Below the pieces are notes generated by a model. The model saw only the letters and a list, made by a program, of their open reading frames with translations. It searched no databases and had not been told where the DNA came from. Below are positions 42,499-51,910 of a stretch of 64,000 bases of DNA, in pieces. This stretch comes from Hymenobacter fodinae (GTDB taxonomy: Bacteria; Bacteroidota; Bacteroidia; Cytophagales; Hymenobacteraceae): contig NZ_SRLA01000002.1 in NCBI RefSeq assembly GCF_004745825.1, positions 1,116,001 to 1,180,000 on the forward strand. Reading direction: 5' to 3'. The position numbers and the translations under genes are program-made. The number at the start of each line of letters is the position of its first letter. Position 1 is the stretch's first letter.

Positions 42499-43545
42499 TT
42501 GCCCCCTGACCTTCTACAAAACTACGCCCAAAAGCCGGATAGTGCCGCTCGCCGGGGTGGGTTTGTGGTGGCGGGCAAGCTTCTTGTGACTCTGCTGACG
42601 CTGGGCTTGCTCTGGTACTCGGTGTTTCAGGATGCCGATACAGCTACGGCTTGGCGCGGCCTGCTTACCCGTACGCTAAGTGGAGAGGGGCGCCTGCCCA
42701 TCTTGCTGGCTCTAGCCCTGATGCCCGCCAACTGGGGGCTAGAAGCGTGGAAGTGGTGGCGCCTGGCCCGGCACCTAGAGCCCGTTTCATTTCGGCGTAG
42801 CTTCCGGGCAGTGCTGGTGGGCCTGACCCTGGGCTTCGTAACTCCCAACCGTGTGGGCGACTACGCCGGCCGCATCATTGAGTTGAAAAGCCGTCGGCTT
42901 GATGCGCTGGGGGCCGTGTTTCTGGGGCGCTACTGTCAGCTGGTGGTAACGGTGCTGGCCGGCACGGCCGGGCTGCTGTACTTTGTGCTGCGCTTCTACC
43001 TGCATGGTTACCCTGCTACTGGCCTAGGCTTAGTGGTGGCAGTGGTGCTGGCTAACTTGGCCGTACTGCTGCCCCTGTACCGTTCACGGCTGCTGGTGGC
43101 GGCCGTGATGGCGGTGCGGCCGCTACGGCGGTTTCGGCGGTTCCTGAATGTTATGCCCACCTACCCAGCGCGGGCCCTTACGGCAGTATTGCTCATTTCG
43201 GGGTTACGCTACGCCGTGTTCTGCGTGCAATTTGGCTTGTTGCTAGTGGCCTACGGCGCACATGCGCCAGTAGGCCCCGGGGCGGCAGCCATTGCGGGCA
43301 CTTTCCTGCTGAAATCGTTGGTGCCCTCGCTTAATGCTCTGGCCGATGTAGGGGTGCGAGAACTGTCGGCTACGCATTTGTTTGGGCTGCTGGGCGAGCC
43401 CGTGCTGCCCGTGCTAAGTGCCAGCATCAGCTTGTGGGTGGTAAATATTGCCTTGCCCAGCGCCGCCGGCCTGGGCTTTGTGCTGCGGCTGAAAGTGTTT
43501 CGCAAACGAGGCAAAAAGCCCCCAACGCCTAGTACACATGAGTAG
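42499..43545 (+). CDS. Lysylphosphatidylglycerol-synthase-like transmembrane protein
   Basis: A 348-residue integral membrane protein of the UPF0104 / LPG synthase TM type with about eight helices. Blocks such as LEAWKWWRLARHLEPVSFRRSFRAVLVGLTLGFVTPNRVGDYAGR are typical. The start at 42499 is a TTG; a later GTG is possible. It overlaps the glycosyltransferase gene by 8 bases. Relatives flip or transfer isoprenoid-linked or lipid substrates; its partner here is a GT2, so a lipid glycosylation/flipping pair is plausible. Confidence 0.85.
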   Translation: MPPDLLQNYAQKPDSAARRGGFVVAGKLLVTLLTLGLLWYSVFQDADTATAWRGLLTRTLSGEGRLPILLALALMPANWGLEAWKWWRLARHLEPVSFRRSFRAVLVGLTLGFVTPNRVGDYAGRIIELKSRRLDALGAVFLGRYCQLVVTVLAGTAGLLYFVLRFYLHGYPATGLGLVVAVVLANLAVLLPLYRSRLLVAAVMAVRPLRRFRRFLNVMPTYPARALTAVLLISGLRYAVFCVQFGLLLVAYGAHAPVGPGAAAIAGTFLLKSLVPSLNALADVGVRELSATHLFGLLGEPVLPVLSASISLWVVNIALPSAAGLGFVLRLKVFRKRGKKPPTPSTHE

Positions 43546-44836
43546 CATACAGTGGGAGAGTGGCCTACTGCTAACGCAAGTGCTGGTGGCGGGTATATAC
43601 TTCGGGCAGATGCTGCGGTACCGGCGCGCTTGGCTGGCACTACGTCCTCGTCAGCATGTGTTAACAGGTCAGGGCGCAGGTGAGACGAGCGAGCGGGAAG
43701 CACTGAACGATTATGTACAGCTCGTGTCTGGCAGCCCCTTAGTTACCAACTCCAAAGAACATTGCTCGCCCGCCAAATATGCCGTATCGGACCCGCATGG
43801 GGCTCAGCAGCTGGTTGCTCCCGCCTTTTCTATTCTGATTGCTGCGCGTAATGAAGCTGAGAACCTGCCGCACCTACTAGCAGATTTACGCCAGCAGCTC
43901 CCAGTGTCCGGTGGTATTGAGGTGTTGGTGGTGGATGATCATTCTACGGATGCCACCGCTGCCATCGTCCAGTCTGCTGTGTCCACCATGCCATTTCCAG
44001 TGCGACTTCTGCAACTGGCTCAGCTGCCTGGTGCTCGTACCGGTAAGAAAGCCGCGGTGCAAGCAGCCGTGCAGGCGGCGCAAGCACCTTGGGTTCTGCT
44101 CACTGATGCCGACTGCCGCGTGCCTACTGGCTGGGTGCAGGCCTATGCCTCCTTGGCTGCCAACCCCGCCGTGCAGTTTATTAGCGGCCCCGTGCTCCTG
44201 ACCGGTACCGGCTGGCTGGCCACGCTCCAGGGACTCGAGCTGGCGGGCTTGGTTGGGGTGGGGGCTGCGTCGATAGGCCTGCAGCAGCCCACCATGTGCA
44301 ATGGTGCTAACCTGGCCTACCGCCGCGCCGCGTTTGCTGCGGTAGAGGGATTCCGGGGCAATGAGGCCGTGCCCAGCGGCGACGACGAGTTTCTGCTGCA
44401 CAAAATTCATGCGGCCTTCCCTGGCGGCGTACGGTTTCTACAGGAGCAGCAGGCCATTGTGCGCACGGCAGCTCAACCCACCTTGCGGCAGTTATTGTGG
44501 CAGCGGGTGCGCTGGGCCAGCAAATGGCGGCACTACCAAGCGGCGGCCCCCCAGCGGCTGGCCGTGCTGGTGCTGCTGGCTAACCTCACCTTCCCGATAG
44601 GCCTAGGCCTAGGCCTGTGGCTGAGCGGCGCCTCGGCGGGGTGGCTGGCTCCGCTGGTCTGGGGGCTGAAGCTGGCTGGGGACATGCTGTTTCTGCGGCC
44701 AGTATTGCAATTCCTCGGGCGCCCGCAGTGGGTGCGTTGGGTACCGGTGCTGCAACTAGCCTATGCCCCTTATGCGCTGGCTACGGGGCTGCTAGGGCTA
44801 CGCGGTGGCTACGTCTGGAAAGGTCGCCAGACCTGA
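43538..44836 (+). CDS. GT2-family glycosyltransferase
   Basis: A 432-residue membrane glycosyltransferase. Residues about 95-110 read FSILIAARNEAENLP; VLVVDDHSTDATAA is the UDP-sugar site; TDADCRVP is the DxD metal site; and QRVRWASKW is the processive QxxRW-like motif. Two C-terminal helices follow. N-terminal residues 25-90 are a variable linker. It shares the ILIAARNEA start with the GT2 at 56492. Overlaps the LPG-synthase-like gene. Confidence 0.9.
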   Translation: MSSIQWESGLLLTQVLVAGIYFGQMLRYRRAWLALRPRQHVLTGQGAGETSEREALNDYVQLVSGSPLVTNSKEHCSPAKYAVSDPHGAQQLVAPAFSILIAARNEAENLPHLLADLRQQLPVSGGIEVLVVDDHSTDATAAIVQSAVSTMPFPVRLLQLAQLPGARTGKKAAVQAAVQAAQAPWVLLTDADCRVPTGWVQAYASLAANPAVQFISGPVLLTGTGWLATLQGLELAGLVGVGAASIGLQQPTMCNGANLAYRRAAFAAVEGFRGNEAVPSGDDEFLLHKIHAAFPGGVRFLQEQQAIVRTAAQPTLRQLLWQRVRWASKWRHYQAAAPQRLAVLVLLANLTFPIGLGLGLWLSGASAGWLAPLVWGLKLAGDMLFLRPVLQFLGRPQWVRWVPVLQLAYAPYALATGLLGLRGGYVWKGRQT

Positions 44837-44958
44837 TTTGAGGCGCGTTATTCTATGGGAGAAAATCCGGTGAAGAAATAGCTGAAAAAGGTTGGGTAGG
44901 TAGCGCTTGGGTACTACTTTTTGGCGAAAAGTTATCTGTATCACGTAGCCCCAATATC

Positions 44959-45498
44959 ATGTCCAATCTCAGCTTAAAAGCAGTGTTTCCGTTGTTGGTT
45001 GTGTTGTTGATATTCTCAATTGGCGGAGTATTCTTCGCCGCTACTGGCCTGCTAGAGCCCTTCCCGATGGGAGAAACTGCGCAAAGCACTGTGCAGCCCG
45101 ATTCACTTACTCAAGCCAGCACGGTTGGGCTTGATTCTACCACCCAAGCTGTAGCCATGACGCCCGAGCAAGCTGAAGCAGTAGCTGCCGGTGATGCGCT
45201 GTTTAAAGGCAATTGTGCCCAGTGCCACGCCGTGAATGACGTGGTTGTAGGCCCCGCGCTTATGGGCCTCGACAAGCGCCGGCCAGAAAGGTGGCTCCTA
45301 AGCTGGATTAAAAATTCCAGCAAAATGGTAGCCAGCGGCGACGAGTATGCCGTCAAAATCTTCAACCAGTACGGCAAGCAGCAGATGCCCAGCTTCCTGC
45401 TCTCTGATGCAGAAATTCGACAGATCCTGACTTACGCAAAGTCGCAGGAGGCGACAAGCGTCGCCGAGTATAGTAATGCCGTGGCGGTAGTCAAGTAA
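44959..45498 (+). CDS. Membrane-anchored c-type cytochrome
   Basis: A 179-residue protein with an N-terminal membrane anchor (about 8-28), a Ser/Thr/Gln-rich linker, and a class I cytochrome c domain. Heme-binding CAQCH is at 86-90, and Met143 in QQMPSF is the likely axial ligand. Periplasmic electron carrier; partner oxidase not in the window. A motif-paired hairpin follows. Confidence 0.9.
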   Translation: MSNLSLKAVFPLLVVLLIFSIGGVFFAATGLLEPFPMGETAQSTVQPDSLTQASTVGLDSTTQAVAMTPEQAEAVAAGDALFKGNCAQCHAVNDVVVGPALMGLDKRRPERWLLSWIKNSSKMVASGDEYAVKIFNQYGKQQMPSFLLSDAEIRQILTYAKSQEATSVAEYSNAVAVVK

Positions 45499-45515
45499 CT
45501 GCCAATTGTGAAGAG

Positions 45516-45560
45516 GTGGCCTAGTGGCGTGTACTGCGGTGCAGCACGCTGCTAGGCCAC
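45516..45560 (+). terminator. GGCCTAG-paired terminator after the cytochrome gene
   Basis: GTGGCCTAG (45516-45524) pairs perfectly with CTAGGCCAC (45552-45560); a partial GCGTG/CACGC pair extends it inward, and TTTCTG follows. Another inverted pair of the iterated motif used as hairpin stem. Confidence 0.8.
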
Positions 45561-45655
45561 TTTCTGCTGCCAAGGGTAGCCTTTTCAGCACGTACTGCTG
45601 ATATTGAGGCGGGGCGTTTTACCTTTGCTTATCCTGCCATGCCCTTCTTCTGCCC

Positions 45656-45913
45656 GTGACCGACACCGAATTCGATATCCTCGACGAGCTATATTTCGTC
45701 AGCTCCTTCCCCGATCTGGTTGCCAAAACGCGCTTAGCGCCCGCTGAGCTCGAACGCCACCTGCGCAGCTTGCTGGAGCAAGACCTCATCCGCAGCTTCT
45801 GGCCCGACCCCGACACGGAACTGGCCTACGAGGAAAGCTCCTTCGGCGCCATCGTGCGCGACAGCTATTTCTTGGCCTCCAAAGAGGGCTTGTTGCAGCA
45901 TAATACTCGCTAA
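45656..45913 (+). CDS. Small winged-helix-like protein
   Basis: An 85-residue protein from a GTG start. Residues 1-50 (EFDILDELYFVSSFPDLVAKTRLAPAELERHLRSLLEQDLIRSFW) have the pattern of a winged helix: helix, turn, recognition helix. The remainder is acidic. It ends 2 bases before the GTG of the ABC permease, so it is coupled to it; it may regulate or chaperone that permease. Confidence 0.75.
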   Translation: MTDTEFDILDELYFVSSFPDLVAKTRLAPAELERHLRSLLEQDLIRSFWPDPDTELAYEESSFGAIVRDSYFLASKEGLLQHNTR

Positions 45914-45915
45914 TT

Positions 45916-47112
45916 GTGGCCGTAGCTGCTCCTGTTTCGGCCGCTGTGGCCCCACCGCCAGCCCGCCCACCGGGCTATTATGTGCGGCAGCGGCTGCTAG
46001 GCAACCTGCCTGCCATGCTCGGGCTGGGGTTTATTGTGCTCTGCACGCTGGTGGCTGTACTGGGCTATTGGGTGCTGCCTGATAATTCTCCTAACGCCAA
46101 CAATAGCCTGGTGGCCCTGCAAAAACAGGCGCCGGGCTTGCAAGTGAATATCTTGCGAATTCCGCTGCCAGATTCAGCGCGAAGCGCCGCTCAAGTAGGC
46201 ATGCTAGGCCTGTGGTGGAGCGGACAACCACTGGCGTTTCGTGAGGTGCCTATCGAGGCCAATTACCGAACTACTACCGATTCGCTGTTTGTCCGACCGT
46301 TTCGGTCCTACCACACCGGTCGTGCCACGCCGGTAGCAGAGCAGGGCATTGCCTTGGCCAGCCTGACTAAGCAAACCCCCACTGCCAATACTCCCCAGGC
46401 CATTGCTGAGCAGGCCATCAGCTCCCGCACCTACTGGCTGGGCACTGATAAAGCTGGCCGCGACGAGTTGAGTCGGCTGTTGCTGGGTACGCGCATTTCT
46501 CTGGGTATCGGCCTGGTGGCTGTACTGATTTCTGTGGTGCTGGGTATGGCCATTGGGGCCGTGGCCGGCTACGTAGGCGGCTGGGTTGATAGCCTGCTGT
46601 TGGGCCTGATGACGGTAGTCTGGAGCATTCCGGGCATCATGCTGGTCATTGCCATTTCCCTGGCCCTCGACAGCAAAGGCGTCTGGACGTCGTTTGTGGC
46701 CGTAGGCCTTACTATGTGGGTTGATGTGGCCCGCGTGGTGCGGGGACAGATGCTGAGCCTGCGCGAAAAAACCTTCGTGGAAGCCGGTCGGGTGCTGGGG
46801 CTGCCACAGAGTCGGTTGATCTGGCGGCACTTACTGCCCAACATGACGGGCCCCCTAATTGTGTTAGCAACCAGTAACTTTGCAGCGGCTATCTTGCTGG
46901 AAGCGGGCCTGAGCTTTTTAGGCTTGGGCGTGCAGCCGCCGGCTCCTTCCTGGGGGCTGATGGTAAACGAAGGCTTCCAATTGCTGGGTACCGAGGCGGG
47001 GCTGTGGCTCACGTTGCTACCCGGCCTAGCCATCAGCCTGCTGGTGCTGAGCTTTAATCTGCTCGGTAACGGTCTGCGCGATGCCTACGATCCAAAAACG
47101 CCCGTAGGTTAG
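45916..47112 (+). CDS. ABC transporter permease (DppC/OppC family)
   Basis: A 398-residue inner-membrane permease. The C-terminal half has the binding-protein-dependent transport domain with the EAA loop reading EAGRVLGLPQSRLIWRHLLPN. Between the first helix (about 30-55) and the permease domain (from about residue 180) is a 110-residue periplasmic insertion, larger than in typical DppC (300 residues). No ATPase, DppB partner or binding protein is in the window. Peptide or nickel/other substrate unknown. Confidence 0.88.
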   Translation: MAVAAPVSAAVAPPPARPPGYYVRQRLLGNLPAMLGLGFIVLCTLVAVLGYWVLPDNSPNANNSLVALQKQAPGLQVNILRIPLPDSARSAAQVGMLGLWWSGQPLAFREVPIEANYRTTTDSLFVRPFRSYHTGRATPVAEQGIALASLTKQTPTANTPQAIAEQAISSRTYWLGTDKAGRDELSRLLLGTRISLGIGLVAVLISVVLGMAIGAVAGYVGGWVDSLLLGLMTVVWSIPGIMLVIAISLALDSKGVWTSFVAVGLTMWVDVARVVRGQMLSLREKTFVEAGRVLGLPQSRLIWRHLLPNMTGPLIVLATSNFAAAILLEAGLSFLGLGVQPPAPSWGLMVNEGFQLLGTEAGLWLTLLPGLAISLLVLSFNLLGNGLRDAYDPKTPVG

Positions 47113-47256
47113 CCAAAGGTGAGATGGTGAATTTGTGCAGTAATGAGTTTGATAAGCAACCAGGAATCGGCATACCCTAACCTCCTGTGAACGTCAACCT
47201 TCGTACTGCTCAAATCCACCTTCTCACAACTTCACAACCTTACAACGTCACCTTTC

Positions 47257-48495
47257 ATGTCTACCTCTCGCCCAATAAGCCCCGAGAAACGCCTGCTACT
47301 GAAGGAGCGTGAACTGGGAGCCTTGCTGGAAATTACGCAGGCCATCAACCTCGACCCAACGGAAAGTGCGCTGTATAAAATCTTTCAATTTACGCTGCTA
47401 GGCCAGCTGAACATCCGGCGGCTGGTGCTCTACGTGAAAGAGGAGGAGGCCTGGGAGTGCATGGTATCGTTCGGGGCGGGCCTGCCAGATTTCCGGACCG
47501 TGACGCTACCGGGAGCTATTCAGGAGGGGTGTACTGCCCTGCCGTGCCCCGTACAGCACTTTGGCCTGGGGCCCGTGTGGGAACAGCTGGAAACTGTAAT
47601 TCCGGTGGTGCAGAATGGAAAAGTGCAGGCCTACGTGTTCATTGGCAATGTGCACGAAGACTACGCCAGTGAGGAAGCAACTAAGTTTCTGCAAACCCTG
47701 AGCAACATTCTCATTGGCGCCATTGAGAGCCGCCGCCTGGCCCGGCAGCGCGTAGCCGATGCTGCCATCCGGAAGGAAATTGAAATTGCCCAGGAAGTGC
47801 AAACCATGCTCTTCCCGCGCAAGCTGCCCAACGATGCCCATGTGGCCGTACAAGCCAGCTATGTGCCCCACACAGCCGTGGGCGGCGACTATTACGACGT
47901 AGTTAGCCTCGATGATAACCGGTTTCTGTTCTGCGTAGCCGATGTGTCGGGCAAGGGCGTGGCGGCTTCGTTGCTGATGTCGAACTTCCAGGCGGGCCTG
48001 CGCACCTTGTTGCGTCAGAAGGCCGACTTAGCCACGGTTGTTAACGAGCTGAATAACCTGATTTTCCGCAACGCCGGCGGCGACAAGTTTATCACTGTAT
48101 TCTTCGGCCTGTACGACCGCAGCACCCACCATCTGCAGTACGTAAACGCGGGCCACAACGACCCGCTGCTCATACCCGATAATGGGCCCGTGCAACTGCT
48201 TAAGTCGGGTACTATTATGCTGGGCGTGATGGAGGAGCTACCTATGCTGCAGGTAGGAGAGGTGGTAGTGGCCCCTCGCACGCTGCTGCTCACCTACACC
48301 GATGGTCTGACGGAGGTATTTGATGCCAACCAGGAAGAGTTCGGGGAGGAAGGAGTGCTGCGCGTGTTACGCCACAACCGCTACGCTTCGCTACCCGTGG
48401 TGCACCGGGAACTGCTGCGCGAGATAGAGGCCTACAACACTAACGGCAACCGCTTTGCCGACGACGTGACCATCCTGAGCTGCCGGTTTAAGTAG
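47257..48495 (+). CDS. GAF-SpoIIE-type serine phosphatase
   Basis: A 412-residue cytosolic protein: an N-terminal GAF-like sensor (about 15-165), a short helical connector, and a PP2C/SpoIIE phosphatase domain (about 185-412) with metal-binding VGGDYYDVV, FCVADVSGKGVAASLLM, YTDGLTE and FADDVTILSCR. Such proteins dephosphorylate anti-anti-sigma-type or similar regulators in response to a sensed signal. No STAS or kinase partner adjacent. DinB follows at 17 bases. Confidence 0.92.
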   Translation: MSTSRPISPEKRLLLKERELGALLEITQAINLDPTESALYKIFQFTLLGQLNIRRLVLYVKEEEAWECMVSFGAGLPDFRTVTLPGAIQEGCTALPCPVQHFGLGPVWEQLETVIPVVQNGKVQAYVFIGNVHEDYASEEATKFLQTLSNILIGAIESRRLARQRVADAAIRKEIEIAQEVQTMLFPRKLPNDAHVAVQASYVPHTAVGGDYYDVVSLDDNRFLFCVADVSGKGVAASLLMSNFQAGLRTLLRQKADLATVVNELNNLIFRNAGGDKFITVFFGLYDRSTHHLQYVNAGHNDPLLIPDNGPVQLLKSGTIMLGVMEELPMLQVGEVVVAPRTLLLTYTDGLTEVFDANQEEFGEEGVLRVLRHNRYASLPVVHRELLREIEAYNTNGNRFADDVTILSCRFK

Positions 48496-48512
48496 CGAAG
48501 TGGCCTAGCCTT

Positions 48513-49091
48513 ATGCCCAACGCCTCCCTTACCGACCTGCTGGCCCACATCAGAACGGAGCTAGAGCAGGCCTTTGCGCAGCTAGATGACTGGTTTGCCG
48601 CTCCGGCCGCCGCGCGCCACTTTCGGCCTGCTGATGGAGGCTGGACGGGTGACGAGATTCTGAAGCACACGGCCCTTACCAATCATTTCCTGCTGATTCT
48701 TATTGAGAAAGCCACCACGAAAGCCCTGCGTAACAGCGCTGGTCTTGACCTAGCTCAGGAGCTAGGCCAGTACCAGTTCAAGCAAACGTTATTGGAGGAA
48801 GTAGGGATAAGCCGCTCCTTTCCATGGGTGCGGCCCGAGCACATGGAGCCGCGCGGGCAAAAGTCGCCGGCTGAAGTGCAAACCCCGTTGCGGGAGCAAC
48901 TGCAGCAATGCCTGCGTAGTCTCGCGCGCCTGCCCAATGGCGAAGGCGTGCTCTATCGCACCACCATGTCGGTGAATGGGCTCGGTAAGCTTGATGTGTA
49001 CGAGTACCTTTATTTTCTGGCAAAGCACGCTAAGCGCCACGTAATGCAGCTCGCGCGCAACGCGGCGGAGTACCAGCAAGTTGCTAGCTAA
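48513..49091 (+). CDS. DinB-family metal-binding protein
   Basis: A 192-residue four-helix protein with the DinB_2 pattern: LLAHIRTELEQAFAQLDDWFAAP..., HFRPADGGWTGDEILKHTALTNHFL and FLAKHAKRHVMQL; the histidines near residues 52, 57 and 170 probably bind a divalent metal. Function in the family includes thiol transferase-like reactions; here unassigned. Shares eight bases at its end with the convergent O-antigen ligase gene. Confidence 0.88.
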   Translation: MPNASLTDLLAHIRTELEQAFAQLDDWFAAPAAARHFRPADGGWTGDEILKHTALTNHFLLILIEKATTKALRNSAGLDLAQELGQYQFKQTLLEEVGISRSFPWVRPEHMEPRGQKSPAEVQTPLREQLQQCLRSLARLPNGEGVLYRTTMSVNGLGKLDVYEYLYFLAKHAKRHVMQLARNAAEYQQVAS

Positions 49092-50568
49092 GGGGAGGCC
49101 GGGTCTCAATTGTCAAGCCATCTTCCGGGTGTTGCTTCAGCCAGGTCCCCACCCGAATGAGCACAGCCAAGTTGAAGAAAAAGAACGAGCCGATTTTATC
49201 TACTTCCACCAACTCATTGAGTAATAAGTGGAACACGATAATGATGAAGCTGATACCGGTAGCTAATACCACGTAGCGGAGCTCAGAACGAGGCGCTGTG
49301 CGCTGGTAAAGGTGCTCAATCATCAGCAAGCTGATGCCCAGTAGAACGGCAAACAGCAGCATCCCCGGAAAGCCTTGCTCGGCCAGTAGCAGCAGAAAGT
49401 AGTTGTGCGTGGTGGAGCGCTCCGGGTTGTCACTCACGTAGGTGCGGAAGCTGCGCACGGTGTAGCGCTTATACTCTGGGTAGAAGGTGCTGGGGCCGCT
49501 ACCTACCAGGGGTTTATCGGCGGTCATGCGGGCGGCAGCTACCCAGCGGTACACCCGTTCCATCCCCGACATATCCTGCAGCTTATACGTAGCCTCCAGG
49601 TGCTTACCGAAATCCTTGGCATTGAATACGGTTTTCTCGAAGTCGGGCGCGTAGAGCATGTAATTGTTCTCGCTGAGAAAATAGCCCGCACCTGCCAGCG
49701 TGCCTAACACTATGGCCACCAACAACAAGCGCATTTGTCGCCAGCGAATTACTATATAAAAGATACCTGCTACCGGCAGCGCCAAAATAGAAGCCCGGGT
49801 ATAGGCTGTTAGCAGGCCAAACAGCAGCAGGCCAGTGGCCATGCGCCACAGCAAGCGCGGCAGCCCTGTGGCCTGACTAGCACCATACCAGGTAAACGGC
49901 AACAGCAAAGCCAGCACTGTAGCGTAGGTCACGTGGTTGCGGTAGAGCGGACCTACTGCCAGATTGATTGTATCGAAGGTGAAGCCGTGGGACGCGTGCC
50001 GCACTACTACTATCAAGACCGTGATGCAGGTGCCTATTACGTATAGGCGGGCTACTTGCCAAACCTGGGCCGGGCGCCGAACCAAGAGAAAAGTGCCTAA
50101 AATAAAAGGCGTTAGGTACCACACCTTCGCCAGAATATACTTGATAGACTTAGTGGAATCGACGGAGAAAAACGATGACGTGATTGACCACAACAGCATC
50201 AGCACCAACACCACTATTACTGGGTGCAGAAGTTCACGGGCGGGCAACTGTACTCGCCGCATCAGCAGCGTGGCAATAATGCACCCGGTAAGGGCCATCA
50301 TTAGGGGTTCCGAGGGCACATCGAGGCTTAGGCCCCCCGGCACTGGCACCTCCCGCGAAAAGGCCAGCGTTAGAAATAGTAAGTAGTATAGCAGCGTCCA
50401 GTCAGTGAATACTACGAGCAGGCCTAGCGCCAGCACCACGGGCAGCAGGGCCAGCGGTGTTTGCAACAGCGCGCCCATAGCACCGCCCAGCATCAGCAGG
50501 AGCATAAACCCCACAAACAAGCGCTGACTAGGGTCGGTAGGACGAAGCCGGTTTAATAGCTCGCTCAC
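49084..50568 (-). CDS. O-antigen ligase/polymerase-like membrane protein
   Basis: A 494-residue protein with about 12 transmembrane helices and a large periplasmic loop (about residues 290-360) that carries the O-antigen ligase domain; the segment LVGSGPSTFYPEYKRYTVRSFRTYVSDNPERSTTHNYFLLLLAEQGFPGMLL is characteristic. Transfers or polymerises undecaprenyl-linked glycan at the outer face of the inner membrane. Overlaps the Wzz-like gene by 4 bases (ATGA). Confidence 0.9.
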   Translation of the reverse strand: MSELLNRLRPTDPSQRLFVGFMLLLMLGGAMGALLQTPLALLPVVLALGLLVVFTDWTLLYYLLFLTLAFSREVPVPGGLSLDVPSEPLMMALTGCIIATLLMRRVQLPARELLHPVIVVLVLMLLWSITSSFFSVDSTKSIKYILAKVWYLTPFILGTFLLVRRPAQVWQVARLYVIGTCITVLIVVVRHASHGFTFDTINLAVGPLYRNHVTYATVLALLLPFTWYGASQATGLPRLLWRMATGLLLFGLLTAYTRASILALPVAGIFYIVIRWRQMRLLLVAIVLGTLAGAGYFLSENNYMLYAPDFEKTVFNAKDFGKHLEATYKLQDMSGMERVYRWVAAARMTADKPLVGSGPSTFYPEYKRYTVRSFRTYVSDNPERSTTHNYFLLLLAEQGFPGMLLFAVLLGISLLMIEHLYQRTAPRSELRYVVLATGISFIIIVFHLLLNELVEVDKIGSFFFFNLAVLIRVGTWLKQHPEDGLTIETRPPLS

Positions 50569-51767
50569 GTAGTGGCTACTAAGGGGCGTTGGGTGCGTCG
50601 GTAAAGCTCGAGCAGCGTAATAACTACTACTGATAGGGCGAAAGTCAGGAACACCGACCCTACAATGATGAGCCAGCGCACAGGCTTGCTCTTGCGAGTG
50701 GCGGGGTATGCCTTCTGCACTACGTAGAGCGAGGAAATACGGGCCTTAATAGACAGCTCCGCCGTTTCATACTCGCCTTGGGCTTTCACCAGACGGTCCT
50801 GCAAGTCGGTCACGCGGGCCGTGAGCAGGTTCAGGGAGTCAATGCCGTTGATGTAGCTTTCTGCGTTAATCAGGTTGCCGCTACTGCTTTGGGTCAGGCC
50901 GCGAAGGGCCCGGCGTAGGCTCGATGATTTCGGCCCGCCGCCCCCTTGCTCGGCCAGGGCGCTCTGCGTTTCTACAATCTCGCGGGCCAGGTAGCTTTCC
51001 GTGTTCGTAGCTTTCTCCTGTTCATCTTGCTGAATGCGCTTCAGCGCCCGACGCAGGCCTTCTGTTTTTACAAACTGCCCTGTTTGGTTTAATTCACGCT
51101 CCAGTCGTACAATTTCCTTCGAGAGGTAGCGTGATTGTTGCTCCGGGCCAAAAATGCCGTAGCGGTGGCGTGCCTGCACTACCTGCTGGCGGGAGTGCTC
51201 ATATTCTTTGTTCAGAAACTCGTAGCGCTGCTTATACAGGCCTAGCACATTGCGCCGGTTCTCCAGCGTCAGCTGCTGGTTGATGGAGTCAATAACGGCC
51301 ACCATGGTGTTGGTGATGCGAGCCGCTAGTTGCTTGTCCTGGTCTTGAAACGTGAGTTCAATGACGTCGCGCTCATTGCGCACAATGTCCAGATTATCGC
51401 TGAACTCGCGTAGGGCGTCGGTATCGGCCTTGTCGTCGCCGGGAGTGCCCACGCCGTAGTGCTGGTACAGATTAAAACGCTTAAGCATCAGCTCGGCCAC
51501 CGGCTGCGACTCGCCCACCGTGATAACACGGTCCAGGTCTTCGGTGCGGCCGCCTAGTTCCAGCTTTTGCCCTTCCACAATGCGGTCAGGGTCAGAGTTT
51601 TGCGGGTTAGTGGGGAAAAATACGGCCGTAGATTGGTAGATGTTGGGTAGCAAAAAGGCAACTAGGGTGCTGAGCACTAAGGCTAACACGAGCGCGGCCA
51701 ACACCAAATTTTTCCAACGATTAATAATAGGCCACAGGCCTAGAAGAGAATACGGGCGCTCAGACAT
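50565..51767 (-). CDS. Wzz/GNVR-type polysaccharide chain-length regulator
   Basis: A 400-residue protein with two transmembrane helices (about 20-40 and 368-390) bracketing a long periplasmic coiled-coil region. The N-terminus LLGLWPIINRWKNLVLAALVLALVLSTLVAFLLPNIYQSTAVFFP is the Wzz signature. Controls glycan chain length with the flippase and ligase around it. Overlaps O-antigen ligase. Confidence 0.9.
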   Translation of the reverse strand: MSERPYSLLGLWPIINRWKNLVLAALVLALVLSTLVAFLLPNIYQSTAVFFPTNPQNSDPDRIVEGQKLELGGRTEDLDRVITVGESQPVAELMLKRFNLYQHYGVGTPGDDKADTDALREFSDNLDIVRNERDVIELTFQDQDKQLAARITNTMVAVIDSINQQLTLENRRNVLGLYKQRYEFLNKEYEHSRQQVVQARHRYGIFGPEQQSRYLSKEIVRLERELNQTGQFVKTEGLRRALKRIQQDEQEKATNTESYLAREIVETQSALAEQGGGGPKSSSLRRALRGLTQSSSGNLINAESYINGIDSLNLLTARVTDLQDRLVKAQGEYETAELSIKARISSLYVVQKAYPATRKSKPVRWLIIVGSVFLTFALSVVVITLLELYRRTQRPLVATT

Positions 51768-51910
51768 AATTAGGTATAGCCACTGACCCAGAAGTGGAAA
51801 GGCTGAATAGCAGCGGCGAGCAAAGATAGAGGAAAAATGCCCTCTGCCGAGCGCAAACCGTCCCGCAAGCCCGGCTGCTTTTTGCGTAGTTTTGTCCCCT
51901 GGCTAGCTCG

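Noticed and set aside
44892..44923. Possible Bacteroidota -33/-7 promoter before the cytochrome gene (TTG near 44892, TACTTTTTG near 44915)
   Set aside because: The -7 element does not fit the TAnnTTTG consensus exactly and spacing is approximate; not strong enough to list.
44853..45089. Leftward small open frame over the cytochrome gene start
   Set aside because: Shadow of the cytochrome reading frame, no domain and poor codon pattern.
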